This document shows positions 19,881 to 30,006 of a stretch of DNA of 64,000 bases, piece after piece (position 1 is the first letter of the stretch; each line of letters starts with the position of its first letter). A program made the translations under genes and the position numbers. Source of the stretch: CAWGYT01 sp963826795 (GTDB taxonomy: Bacteria; Planctomycetota; Planctomycetia; Pirellulales; Pirellulaceae); assembly GCA_963826795.1 (NCBI GenBank), contig CAWGYT010000020.1, forward strand, positions 491,447 through 555,446, given 5' to 3'. The notes beneath the pieces are model-generated. The model saw only the letters and a list, made by a program, of their open reading frames with translations. It was not told the origin of the DNA and did not search any database.

Positions 19881-21362
19881 CTAAACGCTCACCCGACTCC
19901 AGCGTCCGCTCAGGAAGTACAGGGCGATCAGGGTCCCGCGGAGCGCGTTTTCGCAGCAGACGGCGAACCAGATTCCGGTGATCCCATACCCCGCCCAGAC
20001 GCCGATCAAATAGGCGGCCGGTAAGCGGACCAGGAAGGTCGAGAGGGCCACGAGGATCGCGACGGGCCGCGTGTCACCTGCCGCCCGCACGGCTTGCTCC
20101 AACACGATCGCCGTCCCCAGAAAAACCTGTGCCGGCCCGCAAATCACCAACAGGGGTGACGCAAGTTTCAAAAGTCGCGGTTCGCCGGTAATCCAGCTGA
20201 CCCAGGTCTCGGACCCCGTAAAAAACAAGATCCCCAGCGTGCCCATCAGCGTCATGGCGATCCCCCAGCAATAGCCCACGGCTTGCCGCGCACGACGCAC
20301 GTCGCCGAGTCCCAGGTACTGACCCATCAGCGTCGCGGCGGCCTGTGCCAGCGCGACGGCCGGCAGAAAACTCAAGGCCTCGATCCGGATCGCGATGATG
20401 TGCGCGGCCAGCGCGCCGGGCTGGATCGTGGCCCCCAGATAGCCGACCAGGCCCGCGAGTAGAAAATTGCCGCACCACATGGCCAACGAATCAATGAACT
20501 GCGGACCACTGATGCGTCCAATCCGCCTGAGCGTGGTCCCTTGCGGCCGCAATCGATGGCAATAGAGTCGCACGGCGCTGCGACGACGCAGCAGCAGTCC
20601 CAGCATGACGCTCGCGCCCACCGCCCAGGCCACCGTCGTTCCCAGCGCAATCCCGCGAACACCGTGCCCGCCCCAAGGAGCCGGACCGTAAACCAATGCG
20701 AGGCTGGCCGTCACGTTAACGAGATTCACGAGCGCGAGAATCAGAAACGGCGTCCGCGTATCGCCGGCGCTGCGGAAGCACGAGGCATTCACGAACATGA
20801 TTCCCAGGGCGGGCGTCCCCAGGGCGAAAACACGGAGGTAGACGATGCCGAAGTCGAGCGATTCGTCCGAGAGATTCATCACCGCACCGAGCCCCGGCGC
20901 GGCGAACCAGAGCGCACCGCTTAGCACGCAGCCGAGCGCCAACGTAGCGCCGAACGCCTGTCCCACCACGGCGTGTACCAGCCTTCGGTGGCGTGCGCCC
21001 ACGGCCCGCGCCACCAACGCTCCCGCGCCGATCCCCACCGCGCCAAACATCAGGCTCAGCAGCCAGCTCAGGTAAGCGCCGACGGCAATCGCCTCCGTCG
21101 CGGCCACGCTGAGCCGTCCCGCGATCGCGGTATCCACGAAGCCGACCGCGAACCCCAGCATCTGCTCGAGAAATGGCCAAATCGCGAGCCGCAGGACCTG
21201 CCGCCAGACGGTCAACCCCGCCAATTTTCCCGGCAAGTGCCGTCTCGTTTCGGGCTCGGAAACGGCCGCCGACCCCGAGCCTTGACTCGCCGGGATTTTT
21301 TTCACGGGAAGCTGATTCACGGGAAGCTGATTCACCGAGCTTCGAGATCGACGCAAATGCAT
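19881..21362 (-). CDS. MATE-family multidrug/Na+-type efflux transporter
   Basis: 493 residues with about 12 hydrophobic helices and typical MATE motifs: 'GFVDTAIAGRLSVAAT' in helix 2, 'GVRGIALGTTVAWAVGA', and a C-terminal half with 'RAAGDTRPVA'. The first ~45 residues are a polar extension containing a duplicated NQLPV, encoded by a 15-bp tandem repeat. The 5' end overlaps the upstream PQQ gene by 31 bases. If translation starts later the extension would be absent. Substrate unknown. Confidence 0.9.
   Translation of the reverse strand: MHLRRSRSSVNQLPVNQLPVKKIPASQGSGSAAVSEPETRRHLPGKLAGLTVWRQVLRLAIWPFLEQMLGFAVGFVDTAIAGRLSVAATEAIAVGAYLSWLLSLMFGAVGIGAGALVARAVGARHRRLVHAVVGQAFGATLALGCVLSGALWFAAPGLGAVMNLSDESLDFGIVYLRVFALGTPALGIMFVNASCFRSAGDTRTPFLILALVNLVNVTASLALVYGPAPWGGHGVRGIALGTTVAWAVGASVMLGLLLRRRSAVRLYCHRLRPQGTTLRRIGRISGPQFIDSLAMWCGNFLLAGLVGYLGATIQPGALAAHIIAIRIEALSFLPAVALAQAAATLMGQYLGLGDVRRARQAVGYCWGIAMTLMGTLGILFFTGSETWVSWITGEPRLLKLASPLLVICGPAQVFLGTAIVLEQAVRAAGDTRPVAILVALSTFLVRLPAAYLIGVWAGYGITGIWFAVCCENALRGTLIALYFLSGRWSRVSV
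21301..21335 (-). repeat. 15-bp tandem duplication at a gene overlap
   Basis: The unit ttcacgggaagctga occurs twice plus a 5-bp partial third copy. It lies where the end of the PQQ gene overlaps the start of the MATE gene, and it creates the repeated NQLPV residues in the MATE N-terminus. Confidence 0.85.
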
Positions 21363-22654
21363 TCCCGATCGTTGCGCAGATACACGTGGCGGTTGGCAAG
21401 GGCCGGAGCGCTCCAGACGACGTCGCGGCCGAAGGCCACGTTGGTCGGCTCAATCACATGCGCTCGGTCCAATTCTTGATAGCCCGAAGGCGATAGGCGC
21501 GCAAAGATCAAATCGCCCTGCTCGGTAAACAGCAGGAAGCGATCGCCTTGTTTGACCAGAAAGGCGGTCCCCGTCTGAACGGGGCGCTCGGCCAGCGGCT
21601 GTGGCGTCTCCCAGAGTCGCTCGCCGCTGGGGAGTTCGACCGCCACGAACGTCCCTTTCTGGTCGAAACCGTACAGCACCATGCCCTCGAGAAAAGGCTG
21701 GACGTTCACCGGCGAGACGGCTTGTTTGGCCAAATCACGCCAGACAACTTCGGCCGCCGGGCGATCGTCGGCGAGCTGGAGCAAGAGGTTCTTGTTGGAA
21801 TACCCTGCGACGTAGAGGTACGGGGCGGCGTGGATGGGCGACATGATGATCGAACCGTTGGTCGCTTCGTAGTCGACCGACCAGAATTCACGACCGGTCG
21901 CGGGATCGAGCGACGACACGGCGTCCGGTCGCAGCAGGATCAACTGCCGCGTGCCACCGGCCTCAATGATCGTAGGCGGCGAATAACCCTGCTCCGGCGC
22001 GGTAAGCGCTCGCCAGATTTCCTGGCCCGAGGTCTTGTCGAACGCCACGGCATGACTTCCCTCACCTCCCACAATGCAGATCAGCCGATCGCCGTCGATC
22101 AAGGGATGGCCGGCGTAGCCCCACAATGCGGTTTTTGTCCCGTACTGCGTCACCAGATCCTTTGACCAGACGATTTCACCGCTCGCCGCGTCGAAGCAAA
22201 TCAGGTGTCCTTCACCTCCCAAGGTGTAGACTTTGCCTTCGTGGACCAGGGGGGTACAGCGCGGTCCCGCGGGGTACGACATCGTGTACTTGACCGGATA
22301 CTCATGCTTCCACAACTCGCGTCCCGTCGTTTCGTCCAGGCAAAGCACGCGTTCGAGTCCGCTGAACTGCTTTCGCTCGAAGTTCGGCACCTTCACATCA
22401 TCCGCGGTCACATAATCGGTCACAAAGACGCGTCCTCCCGCGACGGCCGGGCCGGAGTAGCCGCCTGCCACGGGCGTCCGCCAGAGCACCTGGGGCCCGC
22501 CGGCGGGAAACCGTTCGACGATCCCGGTCTCACGCCAGACATTGTCGCGCCGAGGTCCCATCCACTGCGGCCACTCGTCCGCATTCGTTCCAGCCGAGAG
22601 CACGCCGAGGAGACCAGGAAAAAGGCAGAGGGCAAGGAGTCGAATTCGTGGCAC
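21332..22654 (-). CDS. Secreted PQQ-like beta-propeller protein
   Basis: 440 residues with a signal peptide (IRLLALCLFPGLLGVLSAG) followed by 'WPQWMGPRRDNVWRETGI', the start seen in many planctomycete outer-membrane/PQQ-like propellers. Blade motifs of the type 'AxDxxTGxxxW' are visible: 'CLDETTGRELWKHEYP', 'CFDAASGEIVWSKDL', 'AFDKTSGQEIWRAL' and 'SLDPATGREFWSVDY'. Probably periplasmic. It could bind PQQ or be a BamB-like scaffold; the sequence does not decide this. First gene of a two-gene unit with the MATE gene. Confidence 0.88.
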   Translation of the reverse strand: MPRIRLLALCLFPGLLGVLSAGTNADEWPQWMGPRRDNVWRETGIVERFPAGGPQVLWRTPVAGGYSGPAVAGGRVFVTDYVTADDVKVPNFERKQFSGLERVLCLDETTGRELWKHEYPVKYTMSYPAGPRCTPLVHEGKVYTLGGEGHLICFDAASGEIVWSKDLVTQYGTKTALWGYAGHPLIDGDRLICIVGGEGSHAVAFDKTSGQEIWRALTAPEQGYSPPTIIEAGGTRQLILLRPDAVSSLDPATGREFWSVDYEATNGSIIMSPIHAAPYLYVAGYSNKNLLLQLADDRPAAEVVWRDLAKQAVSPVNVQPFLEGMVLYGFDQKGTFVAVELPSGERLWETPQPLAERPVQTGTAFLVKQGDRFLLFTEQGDLIFARLSPSGYQELDRAHVIEPTNVAFGRDVVWSAPALANRHVYLRNDRECICVDLEAR

Positions 22655-23002
22655 GTCGGGGTCACTCCTAAGGCGATTGGGGTTGAGGGATGAGGCTCCG
22701 CCCGCTCATCTCGGCAGCGGCCCGCATCGCTCGCGGTTACTCCCACAGTGTATCGGCAAATTTTGAGACGCCGAGACCCGACCGCGGCGGATTCACGGGA
22801 AATTCGCCCCTTGAGTCCCCGGAAACTCAACCGCAAACGCCGCCCGCCGTACGACATCCGCCCGTCTTTCACGGCTTCGCCGGCGCCCGCGGCAGAAAGA
22901 AAATCGCGGCTCGGGGAGATCGCGGGAGGTGGGACCAGGTATCGTCCGGACTTGGATCTCGGTATGCTGACCGCGAGCGGAGATCGATGAGGAGACTTAG
23001 CC
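22655..23002. other. Divergent intergenic region, no gene seen
   Basis: 348 bases between the divergently transcribed PQQ gene and FAD oxidoreductase gene. No convincing ORF, hairpin or consensus promoter was found. It must hold promoters in both directions. Confidence 0.6.
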
Positions 23003-24232
23003 GTGCAGTTGTATGACATCGCGATTATTGGCGGCGGTATCTGGGGCTTGAGCACGGCGTTTCATTTGGCACGCGCCGGTCACGGGCGGCGCGTGGTTGT
23101 GTTGGAGCGTAATGCCGAGCTGGCGGGGGAAACAACCGGCCAGTCCGCCGGACAGGTGGGTCAGCTGCGGGGCGATCCGCTGCTCGTGCAGGCCGTCGGA
23201 TACACGCTGGAAACGCTGGCTCAGTTGGCCTTGCAAACCGGGCACGATCCGGGCTTTGTCCAATCCGGCAGCGTCCACTTGGCGCTGAACGCTCAACGGG
23301 TCGAGCAATTCAGCCAACTCCGCGGAATCGCTCAGCGCCTGGGGTTTCCGGCCGAAGCAATCGACGTCTCGGACGCCTGTCGGCTCGTGCCGGGACTTAA
23401 GCCGGACCAAGTCCAGGGCGCGCTGCATGTGCCGCGAGATGGCTACGTCGACGCGCCTCAGTGTGCGCGGGCCTATGGGTTCGCTGCCCGCGATGGCGGA
23501 GTCACGCTGGAGTGTGACTCGGAGATCCACGAGATCGGGCTTCCGGACGAGGGCCCGCTGACGTTGGCGACCACGCACGAAACGTTCCAGGTGGGCCGCT
23601 TGATTGTGACGGCCGGCCCGTGGACGCGCATCCTCGCTCGGCGATTCGGGTGTGCGGCACCGATGTATCCGATTCGCCTCCAGCAAGCGCGTTCGACACC
23701 GCACCGTGTATCGGCCACGCATCCCGTCGTGAGGGTGCCGGATGAGAGCTGCTATGTTCGCCCCGAGCTCGGCGGCTACCTGTATGGTTTCTTTGATCCG
23801 GACCCCCTGCCGATCGATCTCGACGCCCAGCCGCCTGCCTTCCGCACGCCGGATGTCAAGCCGGAGCCGTTGTTGATCGAGCAGGCTCAGCAACGGCTCC
23901 ACAAGGTCCTGCCACAGCTCTCCGAGCTTCCGATTGATCAGTATCGGCAAGGCATGATGACCTGCACGCCCGACGGTCGCTTCGTGCTGGGACCTGTCCC
24001 CGGCAGGCATCCCATCTGGATCGCGACGGGGTGCGGGGGCACCGGCATTGCCGCCTCGGCGGCGATTGGCCGATGGCTCGCTCGTTGGTCGACCGAGGGA
24101 TCTCCCGGCGCCGATTTGGCACCCTACGCCGTCGATCGTTTCGGCGCGAACGCCCAGAATTCGGAATGGCTGCGCGAGCGTGCCTGCGCGACGTCGGCCG
24201 CCTATTATCGCCTGAAGCCGATTGAGACTTGA
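23003..24232 (+). CDS. FAD-dependent amine/glycine oxidase-type oxidoreductase (DAO family)
   Basis: 409 residues starting at GTG. The N-terminus is a Rossmann dinucleotide-binding motif (IAIIGGGIWGLSTAFHLAR) followed by an acidic residue in 'VVVLERN', then the DAO-family 'TTGQSAGQVGQL'. The C-terminal FAD-contact region is 'MMTCTPDGRFVLGPVPG' and 'ATGCGGTGIAAS'. Such enzymes oxidise amino acids or N-methyl amines; the substrate cannot be read from the sequence. It precedes a sugar isomerase/epimerase gene by about 150 bases on the same strand. Confidence 0.88.
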   Translation: MQLYDIAIIGGGIWGLSTAFHLARAGHGRRVVVLERNAELAGETTGQSAGQVGQLRGDPLLVQAVGYTLETLAQLALQTGHDPGFVQSGSVHLALNAQRVEQFSQLRGIAQRLGFPAEAIDVSDACRLVPGLKPDQVQGALHVPRDGYVDAPQCARAYGFAARDGGVTLECDSEIHEIGLPDEGPLTLATTHETFQVGRLIVTAGPWTRILARRFGCAAPMYPIRLQQARSTPHRVSATHPVVRVPDESCYVRPELGGYLYGFFDPDPLPIDLDAQPPAFRTPDVKPEPLLIEQAQQRLHKVLPQLSELPIDQYRQGMMTCTPDGRFVLGPVPGRHPIWIATGCGGTGIAASAAIGRWLARWSTEGSPGADLAPYAVDRFGANAQNSEWLRERACATSAAYYRLKPIET

Positions 24233-24384
24233 ACGGCGCGTGGCGTGCCGCTCGACGGCGACGCCGGTTGCCACAGTGCGCCGGGCAGCTTAAATTGAGC
24301 ACGCCTGGGAATCATCTCGAGCATGAAACGGGTTGGACCGACGCGGTTCAGGCTCCGCCCCATCACACGACAGAGAGGAACGCG

Positions 24385-25230
<846 letters not shown>

Positions 25231-25456
25231 GCTCGACGCAGGTGGGCACACGCCGCCTGGGCAGCCGATTACCCGCGCACGAGGACCGGATCCGACACAC
25301 ATCACTTCGTCGCTGGGCCGAAAAGAAGGGTGTCCGTTAGGCTCGGCAGACGGCAACCCTTCGCACGCAAATGGGCCATTTGCATCACGCGTCAGTTGCT
25401 GCTGCGTGTCACGCCGCCGCGCGCAACGGCGGAGAATCGGGAGGGCGAGACGAATC

Positions 25457-25482
25457 GGGAGGGCGAGGCTCCTGCCGAGCCG
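25457..25482 (+). repeat. REP element, left copy
   Basis: A 26-bp sequence with an internal GGCTC/GAGCC hairpin. Its perfect inverted copy lies at 25822-25847, and the two flank a RAYT-type transposase remnant. A partial further copy of the gggagggcgag core lies just upstream at about 25439. Confidence 0.8.
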
Positions 25483-25492
25483 CGGTGCGGGT

Positions 25493-25800
25493 TCAATCCC
25501 AGCGCAGCTCGTGAATCTCCCCTTGGTATGGCCAGTCCTCCGGCTTCTCGACGAGTCCCAATCGAACTGGATTGGAACGTACGTATTCGTACTTCTCTTC
25601 ATATCTTTCGGCGTTTCTGATGCGTGTGTCCCAGTGATCGGTTTGCCAAAGATGCTCGGGATCTCCATGTCGCTTACTGAACTGAGACTTCCAGTACGTC
25701 ACCCAACGGTCATACGCAATGGTTGACTCCGTCGCAGCTGCGAAGAAGTGTAGGTGATCTGGAAGAATTGTTTTTCGGTCATGTCGCAACGGATTGTCGC
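25493..25800 (-). pseudogene. REP-associated tyrosine transposase (RAYT/Y1_Tnp) remnant, 5' truncated
   Basis: The translated part contains the HUH-type motif (PDHLHFF) and the C-terminal block typical of planctomycete RAYTs: 'DRWVTYWKSQFSKRH', 'WQTDHWDTRIRN', and 'EYVRSNPVRLGLV' with its Tyr, ending 'PYQGEIHELRWD'. The segment upstream of the HUH motif is missing and replaced by sequence from the flanking REP. Y1 enzymes of this type mobilise REP hairpins, and the flanking inverted REPs fit that. Confidence 0.75.
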
Positions 25801-25821
25801 CCGGTGGCGTCGACGGGTTCT

Positions 25822-25847
25822 CGGCTCGGCAGGAGCCTCGCCCTCCC
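25822..25847 (-). repeat. REP element, right inverted copy
   Basis: Exact reverse complement of 25457-25482 over 26 bases. Together they form an inverted pair around the RAYT remnant. Confidence 0.8.
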
Positions 25848-26098
25848 GCCCAATACCCAACCCTCTTGGAACCCATTCTTACCTGTTCGGCACTCCGCGC
25901 GACGGGAGCTTGAGAGTTTGACCGTCAGCTCGAGAGAGGTGATTATGTCGATAGTGCCCGGCCTTTGCTGGCTGCTACCGGTGTGTCGCGAGAAACGACC
26001 GTGCTGAGACTGCCCTATACCTCTCCAGCAGGTCCGTCAAAGTAATGCGTGATGGGGCGGCAGTGTTTGGCTAAAATAATGCCCGAGAAGTGAATCAA

Positions 26099-26560
26099 CT
26101 AACGAACGATCCGGGGACGCTCGACACATGACCGGATGAGCCAACGCATGACGCTCGCTCGCACCGACTTGGGCGACCGAGTAAGATAATGCAAGAGGCA
26201 ACGGCGATCTGGAGTCAGTCCATCCAGCCGCTTGCCGGCATCTTCTTCTCGGGCCACCATGCCACCCGGCAGTTGCTTGACGTAGGCCCGTACCGACAAA
26301 TGCATCGAGGTCCTTGTCATGAGCCGACTGGCAAGCACCGACGAACGTGGCCCGGATCGCGGTCGGAACAACGCCCCACGGACAATGCCCGCGTTCTTGA
26401 TGTACTCACCAATCGCCTCGGCCGCACCAAAGTGCAAGCCAATTGTGCGAACCTTCTTGCGCGATCCTTGCCCGATCCCAGCAAGGTTTACTTGGATTGG
26501 CGAACGTGGACAGGTCCGCTCGACTCGAGTTCCACAATCAACCGTCGCTCGGGCGAAGTC
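26099..26560 (-). pseudogene. Degenerate tyrosine recombinase (integrase) C-terminal remnant
   Basis: The reverse-strand frame contains 'GSRKKVRTIGLHFGAAEAI', 'EYIKNAGIVRGALFRPR' and 'MTRTSMHLSVRAYVKQLPG'. These resemble the catalytic-domain middle of phage-type integrases found in planctomycetes. The downstream part, where a HxLR motif is expected, reads only loosely ('SPKSVRASVMRWLI'), and the final HxxH/Tyr region is not seen. I call it a decayed relic. No attachment site was recognised. Confidence 0.45.
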
Positions 26561-26714
26561 GTCCACCTCCAGAACGACGCATCGGGCTTCGTATGTTTTC
26601 CCTGGGCCGCGGCGCCGGGTCGTGCTGGGTGACTTAAGTTTCAGGAAGGCGGCCCGTCGTCTGCGACTGGACGGGCTGATGACTTGACGACTTCCAGCCC
26701 GAAGAGGTGTCCGC

Positions 26715-27092
26715 GTGAACCGCTCCACCCTACTCGCCGTCGCGACGCTCGCTTTCCTCTCGCCCATGGCCTTCGTCCTCTATCAACATCGCGAAACGAT
26801 CCAGGAAATGAACCGAATCGACCCTCGCCAGGGTGAGATGCTGTTCTTTACATCGCCTTCGTGAGGCGCCTGCAAGCCAGCTCATTCGGCGGTCGTCGAA
26901 TTACGGAACGAAGGCTTTGACATCCGGACGATCAACGTCCAGAACAGCCCGCAAAAAGCGCAGAAGTACGGGATCCGATCGGTTCCCACGTTTATCTACC
27001 TGCGGGATGGCGAAGAAGTCCGCCGACGCAGCGGATTGACCCGCGCCGACTCGATCCGGCGACTTTGGGCTCCACCCTTTCGTCTCTTCTGA
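26715..27092 (+). CDS. Thioredoxin-fold membrane-anchored protein with in-frame TGA at the redox Cys (possible selenoprotein)
   Basis: From GTG 26715 the frame encodes an N-terminal signal/anchor (STLLAVATLAFLSPMAFVLY), then 'GEMLFFTSPS', then TGA at 26862-26864, then 'GACKPAHSAVVELR'. It continues without other stops through 'NVQNSPQKAQKYGIRSVPT' (cis-Pro site) to TGA at 27090. The internal TGA sits exactly where the first Cys of a CGAC motif is expected, so reading it as Sec gives U-G-A-C. Reading it as stop leaves a useless 49-residue peptide. Alternatives are a TGC-to-TGA mutation or a base-calling error. I could not identify a convincing SECIS hairpin, and no sel genes are in the window. 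Confidence 0.6.
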
Positions 27093-27266
27093 GGCGGCGC
27101 GTGCTCGGCCGGGAAAGAAAGAGACCCGTTCGCACCGCATCGCCGTCATTTCGCATCGCGCTGCCGTCGCTCGCAGACGCGATGCTCATTCGACGCCGTC
27201 GGTCGCGCCACCGCGTTTCAGCGGGACGATCGAACCTGATCCCTATCAAAACCGCTCGGGAAGACG

Positions 27267-29042
27267 CTAAACCTTGCGGGGCGTCGACCCGTCCGGGGTC
27301 TCGTCGCTGTGAATGTCGAACCATTCCTCGCGGAATTGGATGTAGCCTCCTTTGTTTGCCGCCGCGTTTCGCATCGCCACGTTGCAGGTCAATGCGATAA
27401 CGGCATCCCCCAGCGCGACTTCCGGCTTGCACTTCGGCTGATTCTGGGGATCGCGATTGCGAATGCACCAGGCCCAGTGCTCGATCTCTTCGGTATAGCC
27501 GCGACTTACCGGCCCGGTGTCGGCGGCCTTCGCCATCCCAGCGCCCATGTCGCCGCTGTACGAGGTATCCATCGTCGGCCCGCCCTTGTCGTCCTTGACG
27601 GAAACGCGACTCGAGGTGTCGGCGTTCTTGTAGAGCATGACCTCCGTCTCGCGTTCGATGACCAGCGTGCCCTTCGTTCCCAGCACGACTTCCCCATAGC
27701 CGCCGTACCCATTCCCGTTGATCGACGAGTACGTCACAACGACCCGCTTGTGGGGATCTTCGGCATACGACGGAATGCCCTTCGTAGCGTCGTAGCCCGT
27801 GTAGGGGTCGGCGAATCCGTAGTAATCCTTCGGCTCACGTGGCTCGTAGGCCGGGCCGGGGAACTCGAACGTGCAGTAGACATGATCGTAGCAGTCGCGA
27901 TCGACTGGGAAGATGTGTCGACCGCCCACGGCATGGACACTCAGCGGATGGGCTTTTTTCCCGTCCTGCCGCAGAGCACTGATAAAGATCGAGGCGGCGT
28001 CGAGCTGGTGGCTTCCTAGCTCGGCCATCAAGCCGCCGCCCGTGCGATCCCATAGTCGCCAGCGACAAAGCTCTTCCATGGCCGAGCGTTGGCGGCCATC
28101 TTCTAGCGTGATGTCCTGATAGCCGTAGTCGGCCGCGTTCAGATTCCGATCCTCATTCCACGCGGTCCACTGTGCCAGTTGCTTTTCCACGCGAGCCAGA
28201 TCGCCAGGTGAAATGCTGGTACTCTTAACTTCTGCCTGCAACTTCTTGAGCTGGTTCAAAATGGGGTCCTGCAACACACCCTTGGCATTCATCTCGCCGC
28301 CGGGCAGGTGCTGCTTCCAACTGTCTTTCCCCGGCAAGTTCCCTCGGTGCCACTGAGCGCGAATGTGATGGAGCTGGCCCAGCAGTCCCCACTTCAACAG
28401 GTGGACCGCATTGTCGTACAGCACGCTGTAATGTCGCTGGTGTCCCGTCGCCAAGAGGACATCGTTCGCCTCCGAGACGCGGCCCATTTCCTTACAAGAG
28501 GCCACGTCATAAGCCATCAGCTTTTCGGTCAGCACGTGTTTGCCCGCCTGCATCGCGGCAATCGCCACGGGGGCGTGCAGATGGAGTGGCAGCGCAATGA
28601 CGACGGCCTCGATGTTGGGATCCTTCAACAAATCGGCGTAGTCCGTGTACGTCTTGACGTGTTGCCGTGCTTCATCTTCAGTTTGCCAACCGTACACACT
28701 CATCAAACCCGGACGCACCTTGATTGTGTTTTCCGAACTCCAATCGCCGTGAAATGCGCGGTGGACGCTGTAAGGCCGGATGTCGCAGATTGCCTGAACA
28801 TCGACGTAGCTCGGATTGAGCGACCCGATCAGCACGCTTCCTTCATCCCCCGTTCCAATCACACCGATTCGCACGGGATCCGCAACGCTCTCTCCATACC
28901 CGAAGTACATCGCTCCGAGACCCGCACCGGAGGTGACACCCGCCAGGGCGACTCCCTTGAGGAAATCGCGGCGAGACACACCCAAAGCCTCGTAGTAGTT
29001 GTCCGAACCGATTTGCTTCTGTTCTGGGGTCAGGCTCGACAT
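27267..29042 (-). CDS. Tat-exported Gfo/Idh/MocA-family oxidoreductase
   Basis: 591 residues from the ATG at 29042, preceded by a strong AGGAGGAC site. An open frame extends upstream but without features. The N-terminus has a Tat motif (SRRDFLKGVALAG), then the NAD(P)-binding 'IGVIGTGDEGSVLI', 'ALPLHLHAPVAIAAMQAGK' and the family 'HVLTEKLMA'. The long C-terminal domain includes 'GGLMAELGSHQLDAASIF'. Gfo/Idh enzymes oxidise or reduce sugars or other polyols; planctomycetes carry many secreted copies. It follows the DoxX gene by 10 bases, so they form an operon. Confidence 0.9.
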   Translation of the reverse strand: MSSLTPEQKQIGSDNYYEALGVSRRDFLKGVALAGVTSGAGLGAMYFGYGESVADPVRIGVIGTGDEGSVLIGSLNPSYVDVQAICDIRPYSVHRAFHGDWSSENTIKVRPGLMSVYGWQTEDEARQHVKTYTDYADLLKDPNIEAVVIALPLHLHAPVAIAAMQAGKHVLTEKLMAYDVASCKEMGRVSEANDVLLATGHQRHYSVLYDNAVHLLKWGLLGQLHHIRAQWHRGNLPGKDSWKQHLPGGEMNAKGVLQDPILNQLKKLQAEVKSTSISPGDLARVEKQLAQWTAWNEDRNLNAADYGYQDITLEDGRQRSAMEELCRWRLWDRTGGGLMAELGSHQLDAASIFISALRQDGKKAHPLSVHAVGGRHIFPVDRDCYDHVYCTFEFPGPAYEPREPKDYYGFADPYTGYDATKGIPSYAEDPHKRVVVTYSSINGNGYGGYGEVVLGTKGTLVIERETEVMLYKNADTSSRVSVKDDKGGPTMDTSYSGDMGAGMAKAADTGPVSRGYTEEIEHWAWCIRNRDPQNQPKCKPEVALGDAVIALTCNVAMRNAAANKGGYIQFREEWFDIHSDETPDGSTPRKV

Positions 29043-29052
29043 GGATGTCCTC

Positions 29053-30006
29053 CTAGTTAGCGGAAATTTTGGGGGCGCAGCAGCGGACGTAAAGGCCGTG
29101 AATGACGTAATCCAAACCAGCGAATCGTCCCGCTGCGAAGGCAATCAAGACGATCAGCGCTAAGACCTCCACCATTTGATAATAGAAGTAAGATGTTTCG
29201 GCTCCCGGCACCCACGGAGGTTGTGTCGAGATCACCGACAGCAGAAAGCCGATCCCCGCCAGACACGCGAGTCGACTGAACAACCCCAGCACCAAAAGCA
29301 CACCGATTCCCAGCACCGTGTACTTGACGAGGGTGTCGGCGAGTGGCGCACCGCGGTCAGAGATCGCGATCTGGCCCCGCTTTCTCTGGTCCGGCGTGGC
29401 AATCTCATAGAGATCGGCCTGAAGTTGTGCGCTGAGCGTATCCACGTCCTTTAGCCAACCTCCAACCTTGCCACGTAGCTCCGCCTCTTTCGCCGCGATT
29501 CGGTCTCTCTGGAAAGGGATCTTTCGCGTGTCCGACTTGCGCTCTTGCTGTAAACGATCGACTTCCAAGAAGTACTCCGAGAGGTCACCCTCCGCGTCGT
29601 TCAGGAAATTCTTCATTCGACCCGTGTAGGTACGAATCAACGCTTCAGCTCGTTCTCTTTGTTTTTCATCAAACCCAAAATGCCCAGCGGCGCGGTCCTT
29701 ATAGTTAGACCAGTACTGCACTGTGCCGTCCAGGCTCAGTCGCTCCCGACCATATCGGTCGGGAATCATCGACTGATAGAAGTCCGCAAGCGGCCCTTTC
29801 GCCGATTGCAAGAAGTACAACGATGTAAATTTCTTTTGTCCGTACTTATCTCCCTCAAATTTCTTGACACCTTCTTTGTAGAAGTGCCAGCCGATGCCTA
29901 ACCGCAGCGCGACCAGCGCCACAACACCCCAGGTACCTATTTGTCGAATGGGACTGGACAGGGCAAACTCCTCCGCTCGAGTTAGGCGCTCTTCGTCGCC
30001 ATGCAA
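29053..30006 (-). CDS. DoxX-like membrane protein with a helical insertion
   Basis: 317 residues. The first membrane helix (GVVALVALRLGIGWHFYKEG) carries the DoxX-type start, and the remaining helices are C-terminal ('VKYTVLGIGVLLVLGLFSRL', 'VEVLALIVLIAFAAGRFAG'). They are separated by ~170 charged, helix-forming residues that are absent from short DoxX proteins. The start is uncertain: the open frame begins with TTG at 30006 and no in-frame ATG precedes the first helix. Upstream partner of the Gfo/Idh gene; a redox link between them is plausible but inferred. Confidence 0.75.
   Translation of the reverse strand: MHGDEERLTRAEEFALSSPIRQIGTWGVVALVALRLGIGWHFYKEGVKKFEGDKYGQKKFTSLYFLQSAKGPLADFYQSMIPDRYGRERLSLDGTVQYWSNYKDRAAGHFGFDEKQRERAEALIRTYTGRMKNFLNDAEGDLSEYFLEVDRLQQERKSDTRKIPFQRDRIAAKEAELRGKVGGWLKDVDTLSAQLQADLYEIATPDQRKRGQIAISDRGAPLADTLVKYTVLGIGVLLVLGLFSRLACLAGIGFLLSVISTQPPWVPGAETSYFYYQMVEVLALIVLIAFAAGRFAGLDYVIHGLYVRCCAPKISAN

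Noticed and set aside
26865..26920. Possible SECIS hairpin after the in-frame TGA (cgcc ... ggcg pairing)
   Set aside because: Only a 4-bp stem with a long loop could be drawn by eye; not enough to call a SECIS element.
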